Below the pieces are notes generated by a model. The model did no database searches, was not told the origin of the DNA, and saw only the letters and a list, made by a program, of their open reading frames with translations. A stretch of 40,652 bases of DNA from the NCBI RefSeq assembly GCF_009905725.1, contig NZ_JAAAKV010000020.1:1-40652 (forward strand). Reading direction: 5' to 3'. This stretch comes from Emticicia sp. CRIBPO (GTDB lineage Bacteria > Bacteroidota > Bacteroidia > Cytophagales > Spirosomataceae). Shown here piece by piece: positions 26,011-35,349 of this stretch; position 1 is the first letter of the stretch, and every line of letters begins with the position of its first letter. Position numbers and translations under genes: made by a program.

Positions 26011-26415
26011 TGGCGGGCGTTTTAATCAGCCAGTACCTGCAAAAATCTTTCGTCAGCAATTTTATACAATGGCTTCAGGAGGATTCTTTTTAGTAAGCTT
26101 ATTCATCTTCGCCAAAAATAAAGATGAAAATGTGGAATTAAGGCTTGGACTTTAATAAAATATCATTGGAAAGAAACCGTATGTAAAGTTTTCAATAATT
26201 GAGCGTATACAAAGCACCATTACTGATATACTTTTCTGAATCCGGTAGTGTTGTCCCCGAGTCGTCAAAATACCGCTTTCTTTGTTTTCCTGTTTTGTGG
26301 AAGGTGGTTTTTTTAATATATTGCCGAATGTTTCGTATGTCATTTTTGGTAAGCAAAAGCCTTGTTGTTTGATAACGTTGTATATTCTTACTTCGTTAAG
26401 ACTATCATTATCCTT
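26011..26415. other. Possible decayed lasso B1/B2 remnants
   Basis: About 400 bp with no intact gene. Directly after the cyclase stop, a GTG-started frame reads 27 codons (VLISQYLQKSFVSNFIQWLQ) similar in style to the C-terminal helix region of PqqD/RRE proteins. Further on, a plus-strand frame around 26206-26370 contains KYRFLCFPVLWKVVFLIY, which recalls the N-terminus of lasso B2 proteases (FLxLPxxxK). Both readings are weak and by eye. Confidence 0.3.
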
Positions 26416-29400
26416 ATGAAAATGCGTTTCCTCTTTTTTTATCTAGTTTTTCTGGTTCAGTTTACTTTTGGTCAACAAAACGAGAAATCGTTTATATGTG
26501 GAACAAGTGAAGAATTGAGTCCAGAGCTGCTAAATATAGTAAGATCGGCTCGGCCTGTCAAGTCTGCAAGACTAGCAAAGGATGAACTAAGAGAATTACG
26601 ACTAGCCGTCGTTATAGATTCTACTGTTTATAACTTTTTTAATAAGGATACTAATGCGATCAAGGAATCTATATATAACGCAATACGTTTTGCTTCATCC
26701 CAAGTTTTAGAAGCCCAATTGAACATTCGGGTAAATGTAAGCTACATTGAATTTTTAACAAAACCTCAAGGGTATAATTCATATCTTTCCTTTTTGAAAT
26801 TTCGCCAAGAATATGCGAAAAGATCAGATATAAAACGCGATGTCATGATGTTGTGGACAATTAGGAATAAAGAACCCTATTCCGGAATTGCAGGTTTAGC
26901 TGGAATAGGAGATGATTATGCCGCATTTCAGCTCCTTACTCAAGAGCACTCACCACATTTTTATCCTTCATTATTTTTGCATGAATTGGGACATGTATTG
27001 GGTTCTCCACACACACATTCCTGTGAATGGCCAGATGGCCCAATTGAAGTCTGTTGGACACCCGAATGGGATTGTGAAGGTTCTATAAGTACTATTTGGG
27101 GATCTGCTATGAGCTATTGCGGTTATCAAGTGCCTAGTTTTCATCCACTTAGTGTTGATGTAATCCAACGGATAAGCTACCCATTTTTAAAAAGAATGGA
27201 CGAAAAGCCAAAAGGAGTAGTTTCACCTTATTATCCAAGGAATAATATGACTGATTTTTATCCTACAGACTTTTTTTCTTGGTCCTCCGTTGAAAAAATC
27301 AACAATTATGAAGTAGTAGTTGCGGAAACAAATGATTTCTCTAAGATTGTCCTTGACACGCTTGTTCAAGAGAATACGTTTTATATGATGAAGAGCTTAA
27401 AAAGAAGTACAACATATTATTGGAGGGTAAGAGCTAAAAATCATTTAGGTAACGGAGAATGGTCGAGAGTATTTTCTTTTAGATCTCATTCGCAAGAGCA
27501 ACTGAGGACTCCCATTATAAATAGAGTGAATGATGTTAAAAAAGGAGCAGATCAAATAATGTCTTTCAAATCTATCAACGATGCCGAGCAATATGTAGTG
27601 CAATTCTCAGATGCTTGGGATGGCAAGATTTTATTTGAAAAGACTATTTCAAATAAATCTTTTCGGTTAGGGGAAATGGTAAATGACTATGGGAGGTACA
27701 ATTGGAGAGTTAAAGCTGTTAATAATAATAGTTCATCGTTATGGAGCAAAGCTCAACTTGGGGAAATAGAGCCTAAAACGGATTTGTATAAATATCCATA
27801 TTCGATTGGTAGCTATGTTCCTTTAAACTTTTTGGACAGAATTTTTAACATAGGTAACTTTTGGTTTAGGGAAGAGAATCTTAGTAAAACATATGATCTG
27901 GAATTGTCTGAAAGCAGTAAATTTAACCAGATTCTTGTCAAAAAGAGATTGCATTATGAATACAAGGGAAAATCAGCCAACGGTTGGGTTTTCAATACAA
28001 TGTTTGTAGATTCTTTACCGCCGAATAAAACTTTTTACTATCGTTATAAGGTAAAAACAGGCCTTGATAGTTCGGATTGGATATCTTCTGATTTTAGGAC
28101 AAGTTATGAGAAAAGATGGAGGATGTATAATTATGAAAACTCTATTCTGCCATTTAATCCAACAATGAATAATATTTTTCTAGATAAATTAAATAACAGA
28201 TGGATGTATGGAAATGGAGGTATGTACATAATTTCCTCCGATGGAAGTGAGCAAAAAGAAATCGTTCCTGGAGGACCTGAAAAATTAATGTCCTACGATG
28301 TTAATTTTATAAAGCAAGGCAACGATGGAAGACTTTGGGTGGGAGTTTCTAATGGTCTGATGACATATTATAATGGAAGTTGGAAAAGCTTCCCCCACAC
28401 ATTATGGACAAAAGATTTTATTGAAGGGCGTCCAGAGCATTTAGCGATTTCAAACAAAAATATTGTCTATTTTAATGGACAAAATACCAATCGGATCTTT
28501 CAATATGATGGAAAGGAGTTTAAAGATATAAGTGAAGGAAGTGATATTACCGAAGGACAAAGGATATTGTTAAGAACTGATAAAGAAGGTAATCTTTGGG
28601 TAACGGTCTATATAGGAGCATATGTTAGAGTCAGGATTTACGATGGTGCAAAATGGAATGATGATTCTGCTACTTCAGAGCTTTTTACCAAAACTAGATA
28701 CTCTTCCCCGCACATAGACAACGAAGGGAATATTTATATTATTTATGGAGATAGTTTGATACTTGTAAATGAGAAAGGAGGGAGACATAAATCAATCTAC
28801 GGACGATCTATTCAAGCAATTGATGATATGACAGGCGAGATGACTAATATTAATACTTACGGTGAAATTTCTGTCCAATCGGTATATAAGTCAGGTAATC
28901 ACACTTACTTTTTTATAGGCCCATGGCAATCTTATGCATATTTGGAAACAGATGGTAAGAATTGGTGGGCTCGTTATTCTTATGGAGGATTACACACGCT
29001 TTTTTTTAATCCTGTTGTTGACGACAAACAGAAAATGTCATATTTACAAGCACCAGGGTCGCTCCTTGAATTTGATAATAAAAGCATTATAGCTGGTTTT
29101 GAACAAAAAACCATTTTTGCGGGGTGCAGAATTAGATTCCAAGTGGGTGTTAGTTTGCCTCCAAAAGGAGATGCTCAACAAAATAATTTAAAAGTATATC
29201 TTTCAGATTCCTCGTCAAGCAATTTCCGTCGTTTAGATGCTTCTTATTCAAATGGTGAGATCAGTTTTATTATTCCTGGAAGTACCAGAGGTAAAGGATA
29301 TCGTTTTAAATATAGTATGGGTGAGAATTGGCTTGAAAGTAAGGAGAGTCAAGCGTTTGATATTCTAAATGAAATTGAAATTAAAGGGAATTCATTTTTT

Positions 29401-30120
29401 TGTTCAGGAGAGAGTACGGTATTGTCAGTTCCTGAAATGGATAGTCATTTTTTTTCTTACCAATGGTTCAAAGGGCTGGACACTGTAGGAACTAATTCAA
29501 GCAAATATTCAGTAAAAGAGACCGGTACATATACTGTATCAGTTAGGACCGACAATGGCTGCAAGCTGAGTTCTCAAGGCTATATAGTATCTGAAAGAAA
29601 ACTGGCAGCTATTGTTACTCCAGCTACTCCGGAAGTTATCTATAAACCGGGCACCATAAGCTTGGGAGTAGCGAAAATCGATAGTGCTCGCTATCAATGG
29701 AAAGTTAACAACTTAAATATTCCCGGAGCTACAGAAGCCATTTACGAGGCAAAAGAATCAGGGAATTATTCCGTTGAGGTGAAATCTCAGGGCTGTACCG
29801 CTTCTTCAAATGTCGTTAAGGTAAGCATCGAAACCCCCTTGGCTAATGAACCTGACGATAAGCCGGGAAACCTGGAGCTGACTATCGCTCCCAATCCCGC
29901 TCACGAGATGGTGGAGATTCGGCTGACTTCTTCCAAAGTATTTCCGGTGCACATTGAGCTGACGGATATAAATGGCAAAATCCTGAAAAAATGGATGCTG
30001 GATCAAATGTCTGATTCGCATCGCTTAAGCGTTAGTTTATCAGGTTACCCATCCGGTGTTTATTTCGTGAAAGCAAGCAATAAAGAAGACGTCCTGGTCA
30101 GGAAATTGTTGAAACAATAG
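26416..30120 (+). CDS. Secreted metzincin-like metalloprotease with T9SS sorting domain
   Basis: 1234 residues from the ATG at 26416, chosen because it gives a signal peptide (MKMRFLFFYLVFLVQFTFGQ). The metalloprotease domain has HELGHVLGSPH (189-199, the HExxHxxGxxH zinc site) and a Met-turn SAMSY (M232). After it come fibronectin-III-like segments (about 275-450), a region with repeated LWVGVSNGL/LWVTVYIGA motifs like a two-component-regulator propeller (about 590-850), and two Ig-like segments (YQWFKG, YQWKVN). A type IX secretion C-terminal domain starts at about 1155 (LTIAPNPAHEMVEIRL) and ends LLKQ. It is probably exported to the cell surface. Most of the gene is AT-rich, but the last 500 bp are host-like. 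Confidence 0.85.
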   Translation: MKMRFLFFYLVFLVQFTFGQQNEKSFICGTSEELSPELLNIVRSARPVKSARLAKDELRELRLAVVIDSTVYNFFNKDTNAIKESIYNAIRFASSQVLEAQLNIRVNVSYIEFLTKPQGYNSYLSFLKFRQEYAKRSDIKRDVMMLWTIRNKEPYSGIAGLAGIGDDYAAFQLLTQEHSPHFYPSLFLHELGHVLGSPHTHSCEWPDGPIEVCWTPEWDCEGSISTIWGSAMSYCGYQVPSFHPLSVDVIQRISYPFLKRMDEKPKGVVSPYYPRNNMTDFYPTDFFSWSSVEKINNYEVVVAETNDFSKIVLDTLVQENTFYMMKSLKRSTTYYWRVRAKNHLGNGEWSRVFSFRSHSQEQLRTPIINRVNDVKKGADQIMSFKSINDAEQYVVQFSDAWDGKILFEKTISNKSFRLGEMVNDYGRYNWRVKAVNNNSSSLWSKAQLGEIEPKTDLYKYPYSIGSYVPLNFLDRIFNIGNFWFREENLSKTYDLELSESSKFNQILVKKRLHYEYKGKSANGWVFNTMFVDSLPPNKTFYYRYKVKTGLDSSDWISSDFRTSYEKRWRMYNYENSILPFNPTMNNIFLDKLNNRWMYGNGGMYIISSDGSEQKEIVPGGPEKLMSYDVNFIKQGNDGRLWVGVSNGLMTYYNGSWKSFPHTLWTKDFIEGRPEHLAISNKNIVYFNGQNTNRIFQYDGKEFKDISEGSDITEGQRILLRTDKEGNLWVTVYIGAYVRVRIYDGAKWNDDSATSELFTKTRYSSPHIDNEGNIYIIYGDSLILVNEKGGRHKSIYGRSIQAIDDMTGEMTNINTYGEISVQSVYKSGNHTYFFIGPWQSYAYLETDGKNWWARYSYGGLHTLFFNPVVDDKQKMSYLQAPGSLLEFDNKSIIAGFEQKTIFAGCRIRFQVGVSLPPKGDAQQNNLKVYLSDSSSSNFRRLDASYSNGEISFIIPGSTRGKGYRFKYSMGENWLESKESQAFDILNEIEIKGNSFFCSGESTVLSVPEMDSHFFSYQWFKGLDTVGTNSSKYSVKETGTYTVSVRTDNGCKLSSQGYIVSERKLAAIVTPATPEVIYKPGTISLGVAKIDSARYQWKVNNLNIPGATEAIYEAKESGNYSVEVKSQGCTASSNVVKVSIETPLANEPDDKPGNLELTIAPNPAHEMVEIRLTSSKVFPVHIELTDINGKILKKWMLDQMSDSHRLSVSLSGYPSGVYFVKASNKEDVLVRKLLKQ

Positions 30121-30140
30121 AGGGATCGAGGTAGTTATAA

Positions 30141-30180
30141 AAAAAACTGCAACGCAGCTCTTTGCGTTGCAGTTTTTTTT
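30141..30180. terminator. Strong rho-independent terminator
   Basis: Stem AAAACTGCAACGCA / TGCGTTGCAGTTTT with a 6-nt loop followed by T8. It lies after the T9SS protein gene and before the convergent GH92 gene. Confidence 0.88.
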
Positions 30181-30213
30181 ATTGCTTAGCCAAATCCAGA
30201 CTTCGCAAACCTC

Positions 30214-30275
30214 AAAAAGCTTAAAGCTTATAACTTATCGCCTGCAGCTTATTGCTTACAGTCAATCGCTTCCCA
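30214..30275. repeat. Degenerate dispersed repeat, copy 2
   Basis: AGCTTAAAGCTTATAACTTATCG then CCTGCAGCTTATTGC, sharing TTAAAGCTTAT and ATCGCCTGCAGC with 16291-16335. It lies 3 bp past the GH92 stop. Confidence 0.5.
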
Positions 30276-30277
30276 CT

Positions 30278-32566
30278 TCACGGCCTTTTACTCCCCATAA
30301 AAAACTGCAGCTTGCCGCCGTTGACGATGTCCGCGTGTTTAAGGCGGAGGCTTTTCAGCGGCTGGCCATTTAACAGGACTTTCTGTACGTAGACGTTCTT
30401 TTCGCCGGGATTAATGCTTTCTACTGAAAACGTTTTGCCGTTTTCCAGGCGGATGTCGGCGTTGTGCACCAGGGGACTGCCCAGCCAGTATTCGTCTGAA
30501 CCCGGAGCAACCGGGTAGAAGCCCATGCTGTTAAACAGGTACCAGGCACTCATTTGTCCGGCGTCGTCATTGCCTCGCAGACCGTCTGACCCGTTATCGT
30601 ACTGGTTTTTCAGAATCATCCTGATCTTTTCCTGGGTTTTCCAGGGCTGAGTAGTGATGTTGTACAGGTAAGCCACGTGGTGGGCAGGTTCATTGCCATG
30701 CACATAGTTACCGATGATGCCCTCGCGGGTGATATCTTCCGTATTCGCAAAAAACGCATCCGGCAGGTGCATCGTAAAGAGCGAATCCAGGTAACGCACC
30801 AGTCTCTTTTCGCCGCCCATGGTCTGCATCAGGGCTTCGGGATTATGCGGTACATACAAACTGTAATTCCAGGTATTGCCCTCAATAAAACCCTGTCCGT
30901 GGGTTTCCAACACATCAAAATCCTTTCTGAAACTGCCGTCTGCAAGCCTCGGACGCATGAAGCCGATAGAAGCATCATAAACATTTTTCCAGTTTTCAGA
31001 GCGTTTGATAAACTCATCATAAATACTTGTTTTTCCCAGGTGTTTCGCCAGCCGGGCAATGCACCAGTCGTCGTAGGCGTATTCAAGCGTGTTAGATACT
31101 GAGGTGCTGTTGGTTTCGGACGGAATGTAACCCTTGTCCATATAAACGCCTATGCCTTCGTAACGTCTTTGCCTGGCGGTGGCTACACAGGCCTGCAGGG
31201 CTTCGTTGGCGTCACCTTTGTACACGCCTTTGATGATCGCATCGGCAATGACGGATACGCTGTGGTAACCGCTCATGCACCAGTTGTCGTTGGCATAATG
31301 TGACCAGATCGGCAGCATTTTCAGGTTGCTTTGCTGGTAATGTGCCATCATCGACTGCACCATGTCGGCGTTCCTCGACGGATTGACGATGTTAAGGTAA
31401 GGATGAAAAGCCCGGAACGTGTCCCAGAGTGAAAATGAGGTGTAATTCGTAAAACCTTTGGCCTGGTGTATCTCATGGTCAAGGCCTTTATAACTGCCAT
31501 CCGTGTCCATATATACGGTGGGCATCAGGGCGGCGTGGTACATCGCCGTATAGAAATTGACATAGTCTTTCTTTTCAGGAAGTTTCGCCGTGATCCTGCC
31601 CAATTCATTTTCCCAGAGGGTTTGGCCGTCGGTTTTGGTTTTGTCGAAGTTCCAGTGAGGGATTTCCGCCTGCCTGTTGGCCGTGGCATTCGACATGCTC
31701 ACAGGTGAAAGGGCAAATTTCACCATAATGGCTTCGCCCGCTTCCGCATCAAAATCAAAATGCAGACGGAGCTGATGTCCGGCCAGATCGGGGAAGTTGT
31801 CTTCCTGGTTGAATTTCCGCCAGAAACCCTTGTAAGCCTGGGCTTTGTCGTAATTTTTGCTGCCGTATGATTTGAAAGGTTTGGAGAAGGTCATTGAGAA
31901 ATAGACGGTGCGAGTTCGTGCCCAGCCTGTGGTCTGGCGGTAGCCTGTCACGGTGCTGTCGTTCAGGATGCTCACCACTGTCCACACATTTTTGGCCTCA
32001 TAGTTATAGATACCCGAAATCAGGTCCAGGATGATGTGGGCCTCGTCTTTTTTAGGAAAAGTATAGCGGTGAAAACCCGTGCGGGCACTGGTGGTCAGCT
32101 CCGCCTGAATGTTGTGGTCCTCCAGCAGTACCTTGTAATAATTGGGTTCTGCCTTTTCATTGGCATGGCTGTATCTCGACCTGAAACCTGTTTCCGGGTT
32201 CGTGGCGGTGCCGGGATTCATTTGCAGTTTACCTTGTGTAGGCATGATCAGGAAATCACCCAGATCGGAATGCCCCGTGCCACTGAAATGCGTATGACTG
32301 AAACCCACGATATTAGGGTCCTGATAACGGTATCCGGCACAGAAGGTGTACACTTCAGGATTGTATTTACCACCAAAATCATAAGAAACGGTATCTGTAT
32401 CCGGGCTTAGTTGCACCGCACCAAACGGCACCGTAGCTCCGGGAAAAGTATGTCCCATTTTGGCAGTACCAATGAGCGGGTCCACATATTGGATAAGGTT
32501 GTTTTTCTGGGCACTCACCGAAACGGCCAGGGCATAAAAAGGTATCAGTAAAAGAGGTCTACGCAT
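30278..32566 (-). CDS. GH92 family alpha-mannosidase
   Basis: 762-residue exo-acting, Ca-dependent inverting alpha-mannosidase of GH92. A signal peptide (MRRPLLLIPFYALAVSVSAQ) targets it to the periplasm or surface. Family motifs in order are YVDPLIGTAKMGHTFPGA (about 26-43), FSHTHFSGTGHSDLGD, SLWDTFRAFHP, EGNTWNYSLYVPHN (acid region) and GNDDAGQMSAWY (base region). The length is normal for the family. It may trim mannose from glycans. It is not in a visible PUL, because no SusC/D pair is adjacent. Confidence 0.94.
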   Translation of the reverse strand: MRRPLLLIPFYALAVSVSAQKNNLIQYVDPLIGTAKMGHTFPGATVPFGAVQLSPDTDTVSYDFGGKYNPEVYTFCAGYRYQDPNIVGFSHTHFSGTGHSDLGDFLIMPTQGKLQMNPGTATNPETGFRSRYSHANEKAEPNYYKVLLEDHNIQAELTTSARTGFHRYTFPKKDEAHIILDLISGIYNYEAKNVWTVVSILNDSTVTGYRQTTGWARTRTVYFSMTFSKPFKSYGSKNYDKAQAYKGFWRKFNQEDNFPDLAGHQLRLHFDFDAEAGEAIMVKFALSPVSMSNATANRQAEIPHWNFDKTKTDGQTLWENELGRITAKLPEKKDYVNFYTAMYHAALMPTVYMDTDGSYKGLDHEIHQAKGFTNYTSFSLWDTFRAFHPYLNIVNPSRNADMVQSMMAHYQQSNLKMLPIWSHYANDNWCMSGYHSVSVIADAIIKGVYKGDANEALQACVATARQRRYEGIGVYMDKGYIPSETNSTSVSNTLEYAYDDWCIARLAKHLGKTSIYDEFIKRSENWKNVYDASIGFMRPRLADGSFRKDFDVLETHGQGFIEGNTWNYSLYVPHNPEALMQTMGGEKRLVRYLDSLFTMHLPDAFFANTEDITREGIIGNYVHGNEPAHHVAYLYNITTQPWKTQEKIRMILKNQYDNGSDGLRGNDDAGQMSAWYLFNSMGFYPVAPGSDEYWLGSPLVHNADIRLENGKTFSVESINPGEKNVYVQKVLLNGQPLKSLRLKHADIVNGGKLQFFMGSKRP

Positions 32567-32740
32567 ATCAGGTTGGTTTAGGAGCGTAAAAATAGGGGAT
32601 AAGTTGAAAGGTAGGTTTATAAATTTGGGAATGTATGAAAATTGGAGGGTTGGTGCTGATTGAGACGATCAAAAACTGTAATACACTGATGAGGGTATAG
32701 AAACGGATATTCCACCAGTTAGCGGAGCAGGGATTTAGGC

Positions 32741-32896
32741 TTACGGCTTCTTTTTCGGAAGTTTTGCAGTTGAAAGGGTTTTGTTGGCCTTTTCTAATTT
32801 TTCAGGAAACATAATTTTGTCACGTAGTTTGTCGAGATTTTTGTCTACAACCACCAGTGGGAGGTTTTGTCTGGATATATTTTTTAATGTTTTCAT
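32741..32896 (-). CDS. Small protein downstream of the DUF6934 gene
   Basis: 51 residues beginning MKTLKNISRQNLPLVVVDKN and ending in a lysine-rich tail. It starts 11 bp after the DUF6934 stop and has good coding character. I do not know the family. The two genes look like a small co-transcribed pair, possibly a toxin-antitoxin-like unit, but nothing in the sequence proves that. Confidence 0.6.
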   Translation of the reverse strand: MKTLKNISRQNLPLVVVDKNLDKLRDKIMFPEKLEKANKTLSTAKLPKKKP

Positions 32897-32907
32897 TATT
32901 GTAGTAT

Positions 32908-33344
32908 TTAAAATTTTCTTTGTGCTAAAAATCCATCATATGCTGTGCCGGTTTTAAACTCCACGAAATCGTCACCAATTTGTCCATAAAGATAAAAATC
33001 TTTTTTCATTTTATCATAAAACCTCGTTATTCCCATTCTATATAATCTTGTCCGGGTTTTGGTACTTCCCGTTGCATAAATATATGCATCCGGATATTTG
33101 TTGAAAAATGTATAAACAGCATCGACAACTGTTGCTAAGACTTTCTCAGTATCTCCATTATCAGAAACAGCTAAATCATCAATTTGTTGTGTTTGAGGGT
33201 TAAAGTCTCCAAACGCCAGATTGTAAACACCGGGGATCGTCGTTTCCTGAAATTCAATCAACTTTCGTATTACACCTTTCGAGCCTTCGCTTATAAATTC
33301 GAAACGTGTGAATCTGCTTTCAGGTTATATTTTTCTGTTTTCAT
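32908..33344 (-). pseudogene. DUF6934 protein, apparently frameshifted near its N-terminus
   Basis: The body (IPGVYNLAFGDFN, LAVSDNGDTEKVLATVVDAVY, YIYATGSTKTRTRLYRMG, FYLYGQ) matches DUF6934. The frame extends upstream through RFEFISEGSKGVIRKLIEFQ, typical of the family N-terminus, to a TAA at about 33325. The natural start (MKTEKYNLKADS, ATG at 33344) is in another frame. A one-base loss or two-base gain around 33305-33314 would join them. Alternatively, translation starts at an internal TTG at 33261 (117 residues). Confidence 0.65.
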
Positions 33345-33469
33345 TGTCTTTCAAAAGTATGGGGATTAAAAGTCAGGATTATTTAAAAGTGCCGCTGCTA
33401 TTGGCCGGCAACGGCAATTAAATCAAAAAAAATCTAAAATACTAGAATGCCTTAATAGTGTATAACTAT

Positions 33470-34024
33470 CTATAACCGTCTAATCCATTCCTCCTTCAAT
33501 AAACCCGTAATTACCTCATCCTTTAACTCTCCATCGGCCATACAGCGATATTTCTTACGTCTTATTCCTTCTATTCTATATCCAAGCCCTTCCTGCATGC
33601 GTTTTGAGGCTTCGTTTCCTGTAAAAAAGCCGTTTTCCAGCTTTCTAAGACCAAGGTCTTCGAATGCAAACCGTATTTTTTCGGCAAATGTCTCTTTCCC
33701 GTAGCCGTGTCCATGAAAACTTTCGTTGATCCAAATGCCCCCTGTGGCGGTCCCGTGAATTTTACTGATGCCCGAAACACCGACGCCTCCGATCACCTTA
33801 TGAGCCGATTTTAACTCGACAGCCAGTTCATACCCGCCCTTATTACCATCTTGGTCGTTGTTCATACAATAGCTGATCCACCGCTCCGCGTCTTCCTTTG
33901 TGTAAGGAAAAGGCACAAAAGCCATCCATCTGGACACATTGAGGTTATTCAATCCCTCGACCAGGTCGTCCAGGTCCTTTTCCAGCCAGCTTCGGATAAT
34001 GAGTCTTTGGGTTTCGAGGATCAT
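33470..34024 (-). CDS. GNAT acetyltransferase, RimJ/RimL type
   Basis: 184 residues. Family features are the start MILETQRLIIRSWLEKDLDD, the strand GGIWINESFHGHGYGKETF carrying the acetyl-CoA loop (GHGYGKE) and the C-terminal LRKLENGFFTGNEASKRMQEGLGY. It probably acetylates a protein N-terminus or small amine. It is a single gene without operon partners. Confidence 0.88.
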   Translation of the reverse strand: MILETQRLIIRSWLEKDLDDLVEGLNNLNVSRWMAFVPFPYTKEDAERWISYCMNNDQDGNKGGYELAVELKSAHKVIGGVGVSGISKIHGTATGGIWINESFHGHGYGKETFAEKIRFAFEDLGLRKLENGFFTGNEASKRMQEGLGYRIEGIRRKKYRCMADGELKDEVITGLLKEEWIRRL

Positions 34025-34279
34025 TTGATTTTAATTGGTTGAAGACTGGATGATTCTGAGCAGATCTTTAGCCTCTTATGCCCACACCTTTTTTTTGCCA
34101 TCTGTGGCCTTCATTTCAACTGGGGTACAAATTGTACACCAGTTATTTTTAAGTATTTCGTACGTATAAATATTGTTCATAGTCGAATTTACATATTTTT
34201 ACTTTGTGTGAGCACACGGAGAGGTTTTATTTTTTGAAGTAGGCGTTGTGAGTATTTGCTTAAAATGGCTTGAATATAA

Positions 34280-35188
34280 TCACCATTTTTCAATTGTTCT
34301 GTCTTCGTCAAACCACAATTTAAGAAAGACATATTCTGTGATGGGCTTTCCTTTCCGTTTCACGATGTCGAATTGCAGGTCGCTCAATGATTTTTTGACG
34401 AAATTGATACAGTGTTTGTATTCTTTTCTGCTATAAAAGTCTTTCCATTTGTTATCAGTAAGGAGCATGGTAACCCGGTCGATTTTTCCATTTATGCTGA
34501 TCCTGATTTTATAAGTTTCGGAACAATCAAACTCGTTTTGCCTGGTCCATTTATAATTTTTGATTTTCTCAAAAAGAACGTCTGATATATCAGAAAGCTC
34601 ACTGTAGTTGCTTTTTCTGTTTATTCTGTCAGGGTCGTCCAGATAGTTTTCAACGATTTCTTCTTTTGTTATTTTACCATTTCTACTACTTATTAAAGTT
34701 TCGAAACGATAAATGACTTCAAAAACTCCGTCCCATCTGATTACTTCATTGGGCTTGTCTTTCAGACGAAAACTTATATCTCCTTTAAACCAGTCGATGA
34801 ATACCTTGCCATTTTTTACTTTGTCATTAAAGATTAAACTCAAGTTAGCATTTGACTCTCCCTTTCTGAAATTTTTAATCGAGCCACAGTCAATGATGGA
34901 GACTAAAAACAAACTGTCGTTTTCAATTTTATAGATTGCCTGGTATCCTCTCCAGCAGCTGAGAAGAACGCTGCCATCTTTATTCAAGGTGTTTCTGAAA
35001 CTCAGGCCGAACAATTTTTCGTCACCGGGGTATTTCTTCTGTAGATATTGCTCTACCAGCAAATGATAAGTAGGAAGGGTATCATTTTTGTAAATGATAT
35101 AATCAGGAAGTTGCGGACTGGCATATAAATCATTACAATTAGTGCTTACTATGAATAACACCAGAAGTTTTGTTATGAATTTTAACAT
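34280..35188 (-). CDS. Secreted protein of unknown function
   Basis: 302 residues with a signal peptide of about 24 residues (MLKFITKLLVLFIVSTNCND, then LYAS). The rest is a beta-rich globular protein with alternating charged strands, ending DEDRTIEKW. I recognise no family. It may be an envelope protein such as a TonB-like C-terminal or periplasmic protein. Upstream is a 17-bp tandem duplication in the 5' leader. Confidence 0.65.
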   Translation of the reverse strand: MLKFITKLLVLFIVSTNCNDLYASPQLPDYIIYKNDTLPTYHLLVEQYLQKKYPGDEKLFGLSFRNTLNKDGSVLLSCWRGYQAIYKIENDSLFLVSIIDCGSIKNFRKGESNANLSLIFNDKVKNGKVFIDWFKGDISFRLKDKPNEVIRWDGVFEVIYRFETLISSRNGKITKEEIVENYLDDPDRINRKSNYSELSDISDVLFEKIKNYKWTRQNEFDCSETYKIRISINGKIDRVTMLLTDNKWKDFYSRKEYKHCINFVKKSLSDLQFDIVKRKGKPITEYVFLKLWFDEDRTIEKW

Positions 35189-35193
35189 ATCAA

Positions 35194-35227
35194 CTGCTTT
35201 ACGTGGTCTTCTGCTTTACGTGGTCTT
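35194..35227. repeat. 17-bp tandem duplication upstream of 35188
   Basis: CTGCTTTACGTGGTCTT occurs twice back to back, 6 bp before the gene's start codon, in the region that should hold its leader and promoter. Confidence 0.8.
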
Positions 35228-35349
35228 CCTAATTAATCCTATCACTAAGTTAACTAAATAAGGTCTCCATCATCCAATAATTTACTCATTCAAAATTCAA
35301 AATTGACCCTCTTCTTCTTTTGACGGGTCTTTTTTGCAATAGTTAGATA

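Noticed and set aside
26152-26343. 63-codon minus-strand ORF
   Set aside because: No recognisable domain and low coding character. It opposes the possible B2 remnant on the other strand.
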